A stretch of 64,000 nucleotides of DNA from Streptomyces sp. A2-16 (GCF_018128905.1 NZ_CP063808.1:9176001-9240000), one strand, 5' to 3'; shown: positions 17,418-26,451, counted from the stretch's first letter. Translations and numbers: made by a program. Notes: generated from the sequence alone by a model not told the origin.

Positions 17418-17999
17418 ATGGCGAAGAAGGACGCACCGCCCCGCTGGGACCGCAAGATGCAGCAGCGGCTCGCACGCGGTGAGGCGGCCGCCCTCGGCGA
17501 GCTCTACGACCGTTTCGCTTCGTTGGTGCACGGTCTCGCCCACCGGGTGCTCGGAGACGAGCGCGCCGCCGACGGCATCACGCGCGACGTCTTCGCCCAT
17601 GTCTGGGAGCACCCCGAGGCCTACGACCCCAAGCAGGGCCCGCTGCGTTCCTGGGTCGCGGGCCTGACCCACCGCCTGGCCGTGCAGCGGCTGCGCGCCA
17701 CCGAGGCCGCCGCGCTCGACCGGGGCGGCGAGGGCTCCGCCGAGGAGCTGGAGCGCAAGGTGCGGCACGCCTCGGTCGCCGCCCGCGCCGACTACATCGT
17801 CCAGTCCATGCCCACCCCGCTGCGGGCCGCCCTGGAGCTGGCCTACTTCCAGCGCCGCGACTACCGCCAGGCGGCCACCGACCTCAGCATCACCGAGGAC
17901 GAGGCCCGCCGCCGCCTCCGCCTGGGCCTCCAGCTCCTGTCCACGGCCCACGACACCGGAGCGCCCGGTGCTCCACCGGGATACGGGGGCGCGGCGTGA
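17418..17999 (+). CDS. RNA polymerase sigma factor, ECF-like
   Basis: 193-residue sigma-70 family factor. Region 2 is visible as GELYDRFASLVHGLAHRVLGDE and DVFAHVWEHPEAYDPKQGPLRSW. Region 4 is ALELAYFQRRDYRQAATDLSITEDEARRRLRLGLQLL. The ATG follows GGGGTGAGGGG closely. It is immediately followed, with a 4-bp overlap, by a zinc-finger protein, the usual position of a cognate anti-sigma factor. The target promoters are unknown. Divergent from the STAS gene, so a sigma/anti-sigma/antagonist module may be grouped here. Confidence 0.92.
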   Translation: MAKKDAPPRWDRKMQQRLARGEAAALGELYDRFASLVHGLAHRVLGDERAADGITRDVFAHVWEHPEAYDPKQGPLRSWVAGLTHRLAVQRLRATEAAALDRGGEGSAEELERKVRHASVAARADYIVQSMPTPLRAALELAYFQRRDYRQAATDLSITEDEARRRLRLGLQLLSTAHDTGAPGAPPGYGGAA

Positions 18000-19672
18000 G
18001 CGACCGTTTCGAGGCGTACGAGGAGCGGGACGGGTACGCGGGCCACGGGACCTCTCCCGGGGGGACCGGTGAACCCGACGGTGCCGCGAGCACCGGGGGT
18101 ACCGGGGAAGGCCGGGGCACCGGGCAATCCCGGGGGACTGAGGAAGGCCGGGGACTCGGGGAAGGCCGAGGGCCCGGAGAAGCCCAAGAACCCGGAGAAG
18201 GCCGAGGACCCGGAGAAGCCCAGGGATCCGGGGAAGCCCAAGGACACGGGGAAGCCCAAGAACCCGGAGAAGCCCAAGGGCACGGGGAAGTCCCGGGATC
18301 CGGGGACACCGGGCACACGGGCGGCCTCGGGAACGAGGGCGGTGGCGGGAACGGTGACGGTGGCATGGGCGGTACGGACGCCGGCCTCGGCGGGTCGAAC
18401 CGCCCCGGCGCGGGCGACGACGGCCCGGGGGACCCCGGTGCCGGCCATGGCGGCGGAGCCGAACCCGGCCGTCCGCCCCGGATACCCCTCCCCCGCGCCT
18501 CCGTCGAGGACACCGGCCGCCCCCTTCCGGAACTGGACGAGCCGCCCCCGCCCGCTCCCCTGGTCCTGGAGCACCGGGTGCTGAAGTCGCTGCTCGGGGC
18601 ATGGGCGCTGGCCGCGTGTTCCGCGCAGGAGACGGCCGCCGTGGAGGACCACCTCGGCGTCTGCGGCCCCTGCGCCGACGAGGCGCTGCGGCTGCGTGGC
18701 GCGGTGGGCCTGCTGCAGCGGCCGGAGAGCCTCGACCTGGACCCCGGCCTGCGCACCCGCGTCCTCGACGGCTGCCTCGACCGGCGCCCGCCGCGCATCC
18801 CGATTCCCGCGTGGGCGAAGCCGTACGACGCCGAGACCGCCCGTCTGGACGCCCTGCTCCAGGACTTCGGCGACGCCGAGTGGCACGCCCCGGTCAGGCT
18901 GCGCTGGTTCGACGCCGACGAGGCCACGAGCCGCCGTACGACGGTCGCCGGGGTCATCGCCCACCTGCTGTCGGTGGACGGCCTGGTGGCGGTCGCGCTG
19001 GGCCTGGACGACCCGATGGGCGAGGTCCCCGCGGACGCGCCCACGCCGGCCGGCCGCACCGAGGCGTACTGGCGCGCCTCGCACTTCCCGCCGACCCGCT
19101 CCGTGCGGGCCCCCTGGCGCGAGCAGAGCCACGACCTGGTCCGCACGGTGTCGTTCACCGGCGGCACCGCAGGCAAACTCGAGGTGGCCTACGGCGACTT
19201 CACGCTCCCCCTCCACGACGCGATGCTGGACCGCGCCTTCGAGTGCTGGGTCCACGCGGAGGACATCGCGGAGGCGGTCGACTACCCCTACGACCCCCCG
19301 TCCCCCCGCCACCTCAACAAGATGATCGACCTGGGGGCGAGGATGCTGCCGGCTGTGCTGGCGGAACGGCGCCGGCGGGGCCTGGCGTCACCGGCCCTCG
19401 GCCGGCATCTCGTGAGCGCGGGGAATCCCGGCCGCACACTGCGCCTGGAGATCGAGGGCCTGGGCGGCGGCGAGTGGCTGATCCCCCTGGACTCCCCCGC
19501 GGCGGTGGGCTCGGCGGACCACGAGGTGGCGCATGTGGCGCTGGACGGCGTGGAGTTCTGCCGGCTGGCGGCGGGCCATGTGCCTCCGGCGGAGGCGGCG
19601 GCGGGGCAGCGGGGTGATCGTGAGGCGATCAGGGACGTCCTGTACGCGGCGGCGAGCCTGAGCCGGATGTAG
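17996..19672 (+). CDS. Zinc-finger anti-sigma factor fused to an MDMPI (mycothiol maleylpyruvate isomerase-like) domain
   Basis: 558-residue cytosolic protein coupled to the sigma factor by a GTGA overlap. Residues about 35-106 are twelve hexapeptide repeats (G-x-G-E-A-Q type), followed by a Gly-rich linker to about 165. Then comes a zf-HC2-like anti-sigma segment (LGAWALAACSAQET...HLGVCGPC, about 195-225). From about 290 it is an MDMPI/DinB-fold domain (TTVAGVIAHLLSVDGLVAVALG, ECWVHAEDIAEAVDYPY). The architecture suggests a redox- or thiol-sensing anti-sigma factor that releases the sigma factor; this is inference. There is no transmembrane segment. The repetitive linker is an oddity likely to vary between strains. 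Confidence 0.88.
   Translation: MSDRFEAYEERDGYAGHGTSPGGTGEPDGAASTGGTGEGRGTGQSRGTEEGRGLGEGRGPGEAQEPGEGRGPGEAQGSGEAQGHGEAQEPGEAQGHGEVPGSGDTGHTGGLGNEGGGGNGDGGMGGTDAGLGGSNRPGAGDDGPGDPGAGHGGGAEPGRPPRIPLPRASVEDTGRPLPELDEPPPPAPLVLEHRVLKSLLGAWALAACSAQETAAVEDHLGVCGPCADEALRLRGAVGLLQRPESLDLDPGLRTRVLDGCLDRRPPRIPIPAWAKPYDAETARLDALLQDFGDAEWHAPVRLRWFDADEATSRRTTVAGVIAHLLSVDGLVAVALGLDDPMGEVPADAPTPAGRTEAYWRASHFPPTRSVRAPWREQSHDLVRTVSFTGGTAGKLEVAYGDFTLPLHDAMLDRAFECWVHAEDIAEAVDYPYDPPSPRHLNKMIDLGARMLPAVLAERRRRGLASPALGRHLVSAGNPGRTLRLEIEGLGGGEWLIPLDSPAAVGSADHEVAHVALDGVEFCRLAAGHVPPAEAAAGQRGDREAIRDVLYAAASLSRM
18098..18313 (+). repeat. 18-bp tandem repeats within the anti-sigma gene (12 units)
   Basis: Twelve imperfect 18-bp units encode hexapeptides such as GPGEAQ, GSGEAQ, GHGEAQ, EPGEAQ and GTGEGR. 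Units in the second half are the most alike at DNA level (GGGGAAGCCCAAGGACAC type), implying recent expansion there. Confidence 0.85.
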
Positions 19673-19718
19673 GGGCTGGTTGCGGTTCGTCGGCGGCTGC
19701 GGATGGTGGGTGGTTGCT

Positions 19719-19788
19719 CGCGCAGTTCCCCGCGCCCCTGAAAAACACGTTCAGCTGAACTCGCTCAAGGGGCGCGGGGAACTGCGCG
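19719..19788. repeat. Facing pair of the dispersed repeat; long hairpin between convergent genes
   Basis: Two perfect 21-bp inverted arms (19719-19739 and 19768-19788) with a 28-nt loop. The loop itself contains the palindrome GTTCAGCTGAAC (19749-19760). The right arm continues to 19816 with the same tail as the single unit at 9143. The position between the convergent anti-sigma and purU genes suits a bidirectional terminator. Confidence 0.75.
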
Positions 19789-19838
19789 ACCGGCCCCCAC
19801 TCGCCCGCAGCCGCCCGACGCCGAACACCCCCGAGCTC

Positions 19839-20708
19839 CTAGGCGAACACGACCGTCCGCCGCCCGTTCAACAGAATCCGCCGCTCCGCATGCCACTTCA
19901 CGGCCCGCGCCAGCGCCTGGCACTCCACGTCCCGCCCGATCGCCACGAGCTGGTCCGGCGTCACGTCGTGTCCCACCCGCTCGACCTCCTGCTCGATGAT
20001 CGGCCCCTCGTCGAGATCCGCGGTGACGTAGTGCGCCGTGGCCCCGATCAGCTTGACCCCCCGCGCATGAGCCTGGTGATAGGGCTTCGCACCCTTGAAG
20101 CTCGGCAGGAACGAGTGGTGGATGTTGATGATCTTCCCGCTCAGCTGCTTGCACAGGTCGTCGGAGAGCACCTGCATGTACCGGGCGAGCACGACCAGCT
20201 CGACGTCCTGCTCCCGCACCAGCTCGAGGAGTCGCGCCTCCGCCTCGGCCTTGTTCTCCCGCGTCACCGGAATGTGGTGGAAGGGAATGTCGTACGACCC
20301 CACGAGCTCGGCGAAGTCGGTGTGGTTGGAGACCACCGCGGCGATCTCCACCGGCAACGCACCGATGCGCGCGCGGAAGAGCAGGTCGTTCAGGCAGTGC
20401 CCGAACTTGCTGACCATCAGCACGACCCGCATCCGGTCCTCGGCCCGGTTGATCTGCCAGTCCATGTGGAAGGAGTCACCGATCGCCGCGAACGACGCCC
20501 GCAGCTTGTCCACGGTGACCGGCGGCTCCGCCGAGAAGTGGACGCGCATGAAGAACAGACCCGTGTCGTGGTCGCCGAACTGCTGGCTGTCCTCGATGTT
20601 GCAGCCGGTCATGAAGAGGTAGCTCGACACGGCGTGCACGATGCCCTGCTTGTCGGGGCAGGACAGGGTCAGGACGTACTGCTCGGCGGGGGCGGACTGC
20701 GCATTCAT
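19839..20708 (-). CDS. purU: Formyltetrahydrofolate deformylase
   Basis: Hydrolyses 10-formyl-THF to formate and THF, balancing the one-carbon pool and feeding purine synthesis. The 289-residue protein has an N-terminal ACT regulatory domain (YVLTLSCPDKQGIVHAVSSYL, residues about 8-85). A formyltransferase domain follows with SNHTDFAELVG, IHHSFLPSFKGAKPYHQA and DEGPIIEQEVERV, covering the His and Asp of the catalytic set. The start ATG 20708 is chosen because the longer frame adds non-conserved residues. It is convergent with the anti-sigma gene across the long hairpin. Confidence 0.96.
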   Translation of the reverse strand: MNAQSAPAEQYVLTLSCPDKQGIVHAVSSYLFMTGCNIEDSQQFGDHDTGLFFMRVHFSAEPPVTVDKLRASFAAIGDSFHMDWQINRAEDRMRVVLMVSKFGHCLNDLLFRARIGALPVEIAAVVSNHTDFAELVGSYDIPFHHIPVTRENKAEAEARLLELVREQDVELVVLARYMQVLSDDLCKQLSGKIINIHHSFLPSFKGAKPYHQAHARGVKLIGATAHYVTADLDEGPIIEQEVERVGHDVTPDQLVAIGRDVECQALARAVKWHAERRILLNGRRTVVFA

Positions 20709-20754
20709 GCAGGACAGGGTCGCATATCCGCCCGCGCGCCCCACACCGCGTCCG

Positions 20755-21255
20755 TCACGCGGACCGGGTCATGATCTGGAGCACCTGGAGCGTGCGGGGC
20801 GGCGCGTCGGGATCGTCCCCGTCGGCCACCGCCATGCGTACGTGCGCGTCCCGCGCCGCCCGCACCGCGTCCGGCCACCCCGGGTTCTCCATGTACACGG
20901 AGACGGGGGCGTCGGGACCGACCTGGTGCATGATCCGCAGCACCCTGAGGACGGCGGTGTCGACGAGGGCCGCTTCCTGGGAGTCCCGGAAGATCGTGCC
21001 GACGTATTTCTCGGCGGACCAGTTGTCCAGCCAGGTGTCCTCGACGAGGCGGTACACGGCGTCGGTGACGTCCCCGTACCCCTCGACGCCGGCCAGCCAG
21101 ACGTTCTGCTGGAAGGTGGGGTCGGAGAGCATGTGCAGCGCGGAGCGCACATTGCTGCGCCAGCGCCACCACGGCATGTCGTTGAGTGGCATGCCGCCCA
21201 TGGTGGAGGAGCGACGGCCGCGACGGGAAGAGTTCTCCGAACCTTGCACGGTCAC
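20755..21255 (-). CDS. SCO4402-family conserved protein, unknown function
   Basis: 166-residue cytosolic protein, conserved in Streptomyces next to purU. Recognisable segments are WWRWRSNVRSALHMLSDP, GDVTDAVYRLVEDTWLD and EKYVGTIFRDSQEAALVDTAVLRVLRIMHQVG. It is mostly helical, with no catalytic motif, signal peptide or membrane segment. The GTG start at 21255 gives an Arg/Ser-rich N-terminus; ATG 21201 or 21192 would give a shorter protein starting at MGGMPLND. It lies 46 bp upstream of purU on the same strand, so co-transcription is likely. Function unknown. Confidence 0.88.
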   Translation of the reverse strand: MTVQGSENSSRRGRRSSTMGGMPLNDMPWWRWRSNVRSALHMLSDPTFQQNVWLAGVEGYGDVTDAVYRLVEDTWLDNWSAEKYVGTIFRDSQEAALVDTAVLRVLRIMHQVGPDAPVSVYMENPGWPDAVRAARDAHVRMAVADGDDPDAPPRTLQVLQIMTRSA

Positions 21256-21391
21256 CGATCGTACGTTCTTCCCCCATACGTGCCGCGCAGGCCCCCGCTG
21301 TTCACTCTCACGTCACCATCCGTTGACCGAGGGTCACATTCGAGTTGGCGATGTGACGGAAGCGTGTGTGCCCATGACTGGCAGGCGATTC

Positions 21392-22714
21392 ATGCGAAGC
21401 ACCTTCCTCCTCAGGCACCACCGGCCCGTCAGAGCCACCCTCCTCGCGGCTGGGGCGCTGGTGACCTGTGCCTCGCTCGCCGTCGGCTGCGGGGTCGTCC
21501 CCGGTACCACGGGGGGTGCCGGGGGCGACCCGATCAAGGTCATGACCTGGGCCCCGTCGGACACCAAGTCGACCAACAAGCCCGGCATGCCCGCCTTCGC
21601 CCAGGCCTACGCGCGCTGGATCAACTCCAGGGGCGGTATCAACGGCCGCAAGCTCACCGTCCTGACCTGCAACGACCACAACGACGGCGTCTCCGCGGCG
21701 AAGTGCGCCCGGCGTGCGGTGAAGGAGAACGTCGTCGCGGTCGTCGGCTCCTACAGCCAGTACGGCGACTCCTTCTTCCCGCCGCTGGAGGGCGCGGGCA
21801 TCCCCTACATCGGCGGTTACGGCGTCACCAACGACGAGTTCACCAGCCCGCTGTCCTACCCCGTCAACGGCGGCCAGCCCACCCTGCTGGCCGGCCTCGG
21901 CAAGGAGCTCGCCGCGGCCTGCGGCAACGTCACCCTGGTACGGCCGGACACCATCGTGGGCGACGAACTGCCCGTGCTGCTGGACTCCGGGCTGACCACC
22001 GGCGGGCACCGGGCCGCGAGCGACGTGCCGGCGGCGGACGACGCCACCGAGTACTCGGCGCAGTCGACGAAGGCACTCGACGGCTCCACGTCCGGTGCCC
22101 CCGGTTCGGGGTCCGCCAAGAAGGGGTGTGTGGTACCCGCCCTCGGCGACCGCACCAGCACCTTCATGGACTCCTTCCGGCGCGCCCGCGAGGACTACCC
22201 GGCCGTGCGCACCGCCATGGCGATGGGCAGCGTCGACCAGACGGTGATCGACGCCTCCGGCGGGGCGTCGGGGCCCTACGAGGGGTCGTACATCACCGGC
22301 TGGTACCCGGTGGAGAGCGACGCCCGCTGGGACGCGATGAAGAAGGTCATCAACGCGGAGGCATTCGGCGACAACCGCATCGACTCGGCGGACGCGGGGG
22401 TGCAGACCACCTGGATCGCCTACACCGTGTTCACGAAGGCCGTCGAGTCGCTCGGCGGCGGCGAGGTGTCCGCCGACAGCGTGCGCGCCACCCTCAACGA
22501 CGGTCTCAAGATCCCGACCGGCGGTCTGACGCCGACCCTCCAGTGGACCACCCGCGACACCTGGAGCTCCGCCGACGACCTCGCCTCGGTCGGCTTCCCG
22601 CGCATGGTGAACGCCCATGTGACGCTCCAGGTGGTGCGCCAGGGCCAGCTCGTGGCGGCGCACCAGGGCTTCACCGACGTGACGAAGACCCTCCAGAACG
22701 CGGACGTCAACTGA
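21392..22714 (+). CDS. ABC transporter substrate-binding lipoprotein (branched-chain amino acid/Leu-Ile-Val type)
   Basis: 440-residue periplasmic-binding-protein-like lipoprotein. A basic N-terminus and hydrophobic stretch (ATLLAAGALVTCASLAVGC) end in a lipobox cysteine. The mature part has a type I fold: ARWINSRGGINGRKLTVLTCNDHND, VVAVVGSYSQYGDSFFPPLEGAGIPYIGG and VQTTWIAYTVFTKAVESLGG. GGCAGG precedes ATG 21392; ATG 21374 is possible. No permease or ATPase gene is adjacent, so it is an orphan binding protein. It could be a receptor, or use components encoded elsewhere. Convergent with the Pro/Gln-rich protein. Confidence 0.9.
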   Translation: MRSTFLLRHHRPVRATLLAAGALVTCASLAVGCGVVPGTTGGAGGDPIKVMTWAPSDTKSTNKPGMPAFAQAYARWINSRGGINGRKLTVLTCNDHNDGVSAAKCARRAVKENVVAVVGSYSQYGDSFFPPLEGAGIPYIGGYGVTNDEFTSPLSYPVNGGQPTLLAGLGKELAAACGNVTLVRPDTIVGDELPVLLDSGLTTGGHRAASDVPAADDATEYSAQSTKALDGSTSGAPGSGSAKKGCVVPALGDRTSTFMDSFRRAREDYPAVRTAMAMGSVDQTVIDASGGASGPYEGSYITGWYPVESDARWDAMKKVINAEAFGDNRIDSADAGVQTTWIAYTVFTKAVESLGGGEVSADSVRATLNDGLKIPTGGLTPTLQWTTRDTWSSADDLASVGFPRMVNAHVTLQVVRQGQLVAAHQGFTDVTKTLQNADVN

Positions 22715-22716
22715 CC

Positions 22717-22744
22717 CGCGGGGGGCGCCTCGACGCCCCCCGCG
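22717..22744. terminator. Hairpin terminator between convergent genes
   Basis: Perfect 11-bp stem CGCGGGGGGCG with a 6-nt loop, 3 bp after the lipoprotein stop and 7 bp before the convergent gene's stop. It serves both transcripts. Confidence 0.8.
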
Positions 22745-22750
22745 AACCGC

Positions 22751-24592
22751 TCACAGCTGGGTGGCCGCGCGCTCGGTCAGGCTGTACTTCCTGGCGATCG
22801 CGTTCCACAGCTGGGCCGCCCTGGCCTTCTCGGTGCTCGCGGTGCCGCTGTCCCGGTTGCCGGCCTGGGTCTGGCCCGTGACGCGGGCCTGGCCCTTCTT
22901 GCAGCCCTTGCGGCCGGCCGCCTGGTCCGCCCAGGCCGCGTAGTGGTTGTCGGCGGACGCGGACGCCTGCCAGGCCTTGGTGAGGGAGTCGGTCAGCTCG
23001 GCGTGGCCCGGCAGTTGGCCGACGGACAGCGCCTTGAGCCGGGTCACCAGGCCGGTGCGCTGGGCGGCCGCGTCCCGCAGGTCGTTGGCCGCCTGGCCGA
23101 GGTTCTTGCAGGACTTCACGTTCGCCACCGCGCTGATCACCGAGGAACGGCTGTTGCCGCTGTCGGCGAGCAGCTTGTCCAGCTCGACGGCCTGCTGCTT
23201 CGCGGCGTCGGAGGACGGCGAGGCGGAGCCTTCGGTCGCGGGGGCCGTCGCCGACACGGTCTGGTTCTTGTCGCCCCCGTCGCCGCCCCCGCCCCCGGCG
23301 AGCAGCGCGCCCGCGCCGATGCCGAGCACGACGATGCCGATGCCCACGGCGGCGATGACCGGCACGCGCGAGCGTCCGCGGCCGCCCCGGTCGCCCTCGT
23401 CGTGGACGTCACCGCCCTGCGGGCCGTACGGCGGCTGGGCGCCGTACGGAGGTTGCTGGGCGCCGTACGACGGTTGGGCCCCGTACGACGGCTGCTGGGC
23501 CCCGTACGCGGGCGGTACGGCCTCGGGCTGGGCGAACCGCGGCATCTGCTGTGTGGACGCGGCCCCGCCGTCACCGCCGCGGAAGAGGTTGTCGAAGTCG
23601 GAGGGCGGCTGCCGCTCCCCGCCGTAGGGCGCGCCGGGAGCCTGTCCGGGCACGGGCGCTATGAACTGCGTGGCCTCGGCGTCGGGGCCGGTCCGACCGC
23701 CGTACGGGGCCTGCGGGTGCTGTCCCGGGAAGTGCGCCGCCTCGGCGGACACCTCGGGCGGGAGCGCGCCGGGGCGCACGGGCGGCAGGAACTGGGTGGC
23801 TCCCTCCGGGCCGGCGGGAGCGGCCGTGACCGGCGGGATGAACTGGGTGGCTCCCTCGGGACCGGCGGGGGCGGCCGTGACCGGCGGGATGAACTGGGTG
23901 GCGCCTTCGTCGGCGGGCGGCAGCGGCGCGGAGGCGGGGGTGCCGGGGGCCGAGGGAAGGGGCTGGCCGACGGGCGGCAGGTAGTAGGAGGTCGGCTCGT
24001 TGGTGTCGTAGCCCTGCGCGGGCTGCTGCTGCGCGCCGGTCCCGGGAGCCTCGTAGGACGCGACCTGACCCTGCTGCGGGGGCAGCGGCTGCGACTGCGG
24101 CTGGGCCTGGGGGGCGGACTGGCCCACGGGCGGCAGGTAGTAGGAGGTCGGCTCGTTGGTGTCGTAGCCCTGCGCGGGCTGCTGCGGCGGCAACGGCTGC
24201 GACTGGGGCTGGGCCTGGGCCGGTCTGGCGTCGGGCTGCTGGGGTGTGCCCCAGTCCTGGGCGGGCGGCTGCGACCAGACCTGGGTCTGCGGCTGCGCCT
24301 GGCCCTGCTGCGGGTCGGGGCCCCACGGGGTGCCCCAGGACTGGGCGCCGGGCGGCTGGCCGTAGGCGGGGTCGGCGACCGGACCGGACTGACCGGTCTG
24401 CGGAGGGCTGCCGTAGCCGCCCTGCGCGGGGCCGCCGTAGCCGCCCTGCTGCGGGGGGCCGTATCCGGGCTGCGGACCGCCGCGTCCACCCGTCTGTCCC
24501 GGCAGCAGGGGTTCCCCGCCGTCGGAGGGCAGCACGATGCCTTCGCGCGCTTCGCGCGCCGAGGGCTGCTCGCCCTGTCCACTCTGCGTCAC
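22751..24592 (-). CDS. Pro/Gln-rich single-pass membrane protein, unknown function
   Basis: 613-residue protein of a streptomycete type with a long disordered cytoplasmic N-terminus. Internal repeats include GYDTNEPTSYYLPPVGQ twice, GATQFIPPVTAAPAGPE about three times, and a YGAQQP-rich stretch near 370-395. One transmembrane helix follows (VPVIAAVGIGIVVLGIGAGALLAGGG, about 410-435). An extracytoplasmic domain of about 150 residues contains two cysteines (KSCKNLG, RKGCKKGQ) and ends in a helical segment. Such repeats resemble those of proteins that gather at the cell pole or septum, but no role can be assigned. Stop convergent with the lipoprotein gene. Confidence 0.85.
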   Translation of the reverse strand: MTQSGQGEQPSAREAREGIVLPSDGGEPLLPGQTGGRGGPQPGYGPPQQGGYGGPAQGGYGSPPQTGQSGPVADPAYGQPPGAQSWGTPWGPDPQQGQAQPQTQVWSQPPAQDWGTPQQPDARPAQAQPQSQPLPPQQPAQGYDTNEPTSYYLPPVGQSAPQAQPQSQPLPPQQGQVASYEAPGTGAQQQPAQGYDTNEPTSYYLPPVGQPLPSAPGTPASAPLPPADEGATQFIPPVTAAPAGPEGATQFIPPVTAAPAGPEGATQFLPPVRPGALPPEVSAEAAHFPGQHPQAPYGGRTGPDAEATQFIAPVPGQAPGAPYGGERQPPSDFDNLFRGGDGGAASTQQMPRFAQPEAVPPAYGAQQPSYGAQPSYGAQQPPYGAQPPYGPQGGDVHDEGDRGGRGRSRVPVIAAVGIGIVVLGIGAGALLAGGGGGDGGDKNQTVSATAPATEGSASPSSDAAKQQAVELDKLLADSGNSRSSVISAVANVKSCKNLGQAANDLRDAAAQRTGLVTRLKALSVGQLPGHAELTDSLTKAWQASASADNHYAAWADQAAGRKGCKKGQARVTGQTQAGNRDSGTASTEKARAAQLWNAIARKYSLTERAATQL

Positions 24593-24762
24593 CGGGACTC
24601 CTACTTATGGGGGAACTTCGGAATCGTCGGCTCACGCTACCGGGTCCTCCGAGCCCGGTGCCACGTAGCACAGGACGTGACCTGCGTCCCTGTGACCGCA
24701 GTAACAAATCCCGGGAGATCACGTGACAGTTCCGGGCCCGTGTCCGCTGTACATGTCCTCCT

Positions 24763-26148
24763 TTACGCGGCGGCCTGAAGGTCCAGCCGGGCCCCGAACT
24801 CCCGGACGACGGCCTCGTCCCGGAACGGCTCCAGGCGCTGCTGGAAGTCGTCGAGGTACTCCGCGCCCCGGTTGGAGCGGACGGTCTCCAACAACTCCAC
24901 CGCTTTCAGGCCGGTGTTGCAGGCCTGCTCGATCTCGCGCTGCTGCACCTGCGCCGAGGCCAGGAGGACCAGGCCGATGGCCCGCCGGCGCGCCTTGTTC
25001 TCGGGGAGTCCGTCCAGCGACTCCTGCGCGCACCGCGCCGCCGCGTCGGCCTGGCCGAGGTCGCGGTGGCAGTGGGCCAACTCGTCGGCGAGGTAGGCCT
25101 CGTCGAAGTGCGCGATCCACGCCGGGTCGTCCCCGGAGGAGGGGTCGGCCGCCTCCAGTGCGTGCACCGCCCGCCCGGACGCCGCCTGGGTGGCCCGCAC
25201 GTCGCCCATGAGCGCGTGCCCGCGGGCCTCCGCCGCGTAGAACATCGCCTCCGCGCGCGGTGTCACCCGGCCTCGCGCCCCTTCCTGCGCCGCCCGCGCC
25301 AATTGGGCGATCTCGCGCGGGTTCCCGAGCTGTGCGGCCAGGTGGCTCATGGACGCGGCGAGCACATAGCCGCCGTACCCGCGGTCGCCCGCCGCCTGCG
25401 CGAGCCGCAGCGCCTGGATGTAGTACCGCTGGGCCAGGCCCGGTTGGCCGGTGTCGATGGCCATGTACCCGGCGAGCTCGGTCAACCGGGCGACGGCGGC
25501 GAAGAGTTCCCGCCCGATCGCCTCGCGGTACGACCCCGCGAGCAGACCGGAGACCACGCTGTTGAGGTAGTGCACGACGACCGGGCGCACATGCCCGCTG
25601 CCGTACTGGTGGTCCAGGTCGACGAGGGCCTGGGTCATCGCGCGCACGGCGGCCACGTCGGACTGCCCCACGCGCGGGCCCGCCTGGCGTGCCACCTGCG
25701 AGTCGGGCGAGGAGATCAGCCAGTCGCGGCTCGGCTCGACCAGCGCGGACGCGGCGACCGAGGAGCCGGACAGGAAGTCCCGGCGTCCCACGTCGCTGCG
25801 CCACAGCTCACACACCTGCTCGATGGCGCCCAGTACGGTCGGCGAGAACTGGAGCCCGACGCCGGAGGCGAGGTTCTTGCCGTTGGCCATGCCGATCTCG
25901 TCGATCGTGACCGTACGGCCGAGTTTGCGTCCGAGGGCCTCCGCGATGATGGCGGGCGCCCGGCCCCGCGGCTGCTGTCCGCGCAGCCAACGGGCCACGG
26001 ACGTCTTGTCGTAGCGCAGGTCGAGGCCGTGCTCGGCGCCGCACATGTTGACGCGGCGGGCGAGCCCGGCGTTCGAGCATCCCGCCTCCTGGATGAGCGC
26101 CTGCAGCCTTTCGTTCGGCTGCCGCGCGACGAGCGGCCTTGCGGCCAT
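24763..26148 (-). CDS. TPR regulatory protein, NsdA-like
   Basis: 461-residue cytosolic protein. The N-terminal 90 residues form an HTH-like region (NERLQALIQEAGCSNAGLARRVNMCG, YDKTSVARWLRGQQPRGRAPAIIAEALGRKLGR). The remainder is tetratricopeptide-like helical repeats, for example YREAIGRELFAAVARLTELAGYMAIDTGQPGLAQRYY (shown in part) and ELAHCHRDLGQADAAARCAQ. This layout matches NsdA-type proteins that repress sporulation and antibiotic production in Streptomyces. AGGGGG lies 7 nt before the ATG. Whether it is the NsdA orthologue or a paralogue cannot be settled by eye. The stop is TAA, rare here. Confidence 0.87.
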   Translation of the reverse strand: MAARPLVARQPNERLQALIQEAGCSNAGLARRVNMCGAEHGLDLRYDKTSVARWLRGQQPRGRAPAIIAEALGRKLGRTVTIDEIGMANGKNLASGVGLQFSPTVLGAIEQVCELWRSDVGRRDFLSGSSVAASALVEPSRDWLISSPDSQVARQAGPRVGQSDVAAVRAMTQALVDLDHQYGSGHVRPVVVHYLNSVVSGLLAGSYREAIGRELFAAVARLTELAGYMAIDTGQPGLAQRYYIQALRLAQAAGDRGYGGYVLAASMSHLAAQLGNPREIAQLARAAQEGARGRVTPRAEAMFYAAEARGHALMGDVRATQAASGRAVHALEAADPSSGDDPAWIAHFDEAYLADELAHCHRDLGQADAAARCAQESLDGLPENKARRRAIGLVLLASAQVQQREIEQACNTGLKAVELLETVRSNRGAEYLDDFQQRLEPFRDEAVVREFGARLDLQAAA

Positions 26149-26451
26149 TGGCGTACCCCCTGTGGCTGCGGTGCCTGCCCACGCACCGAGTTGACGTGTC
26201 TTCCACCGAAAAGTTCCGGCCGTGAAGATCAATGCCCCGCCAACGTGTCGAAAATGCGAGGCATGCGAGGATTGCCGGGGTAAAGACTCGTACCGACCCC
26301 ACACGTGGCTACCCAGCTCACGTCGCGGTTCCCCCTCTGCGCCCCCACACATGCATCCATGCGCCCCGGATGCGAAATCGATGCGCTTCCCCCGCGCGCG
26401 CAGGTCCTGGCCTGGCCGTAACCCGAGGTGGGTGCGGGAGTTGTGCTCTGC
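26149..26451. other. Divergent intergenic region
   Basis: No gene. It contains a close direct repeat ATGCGAGG (26254-26261 and 26263-26270) and several ATGC-rich short words further right. It presumably holds the promoters of the TPR regulator and of the primase-like gene. Confidence 0.5.

Noticed and set aside
18098..18313. Possible CRISPR array
   Set aside because: Units are 18 bp, contiguous, without spacers, and in frame with a protein.
18069..18584. Alternative frame through the hexapeptide repeats, translating as another Pro/Lys-rich repetitive protein
   Set aside because: Repetition is inherited from the 18-bp repeats; the coupled frame continues into known domains, this one does not.
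22943..24778. 611-codon plus-strand frame opposite the Pro/Gln-rich protein
   Set aside because: Leu/Arg/Gly-rich antisense translation without domains; the minus-strand frame has a TM helix and repeats conserved in protein terms.
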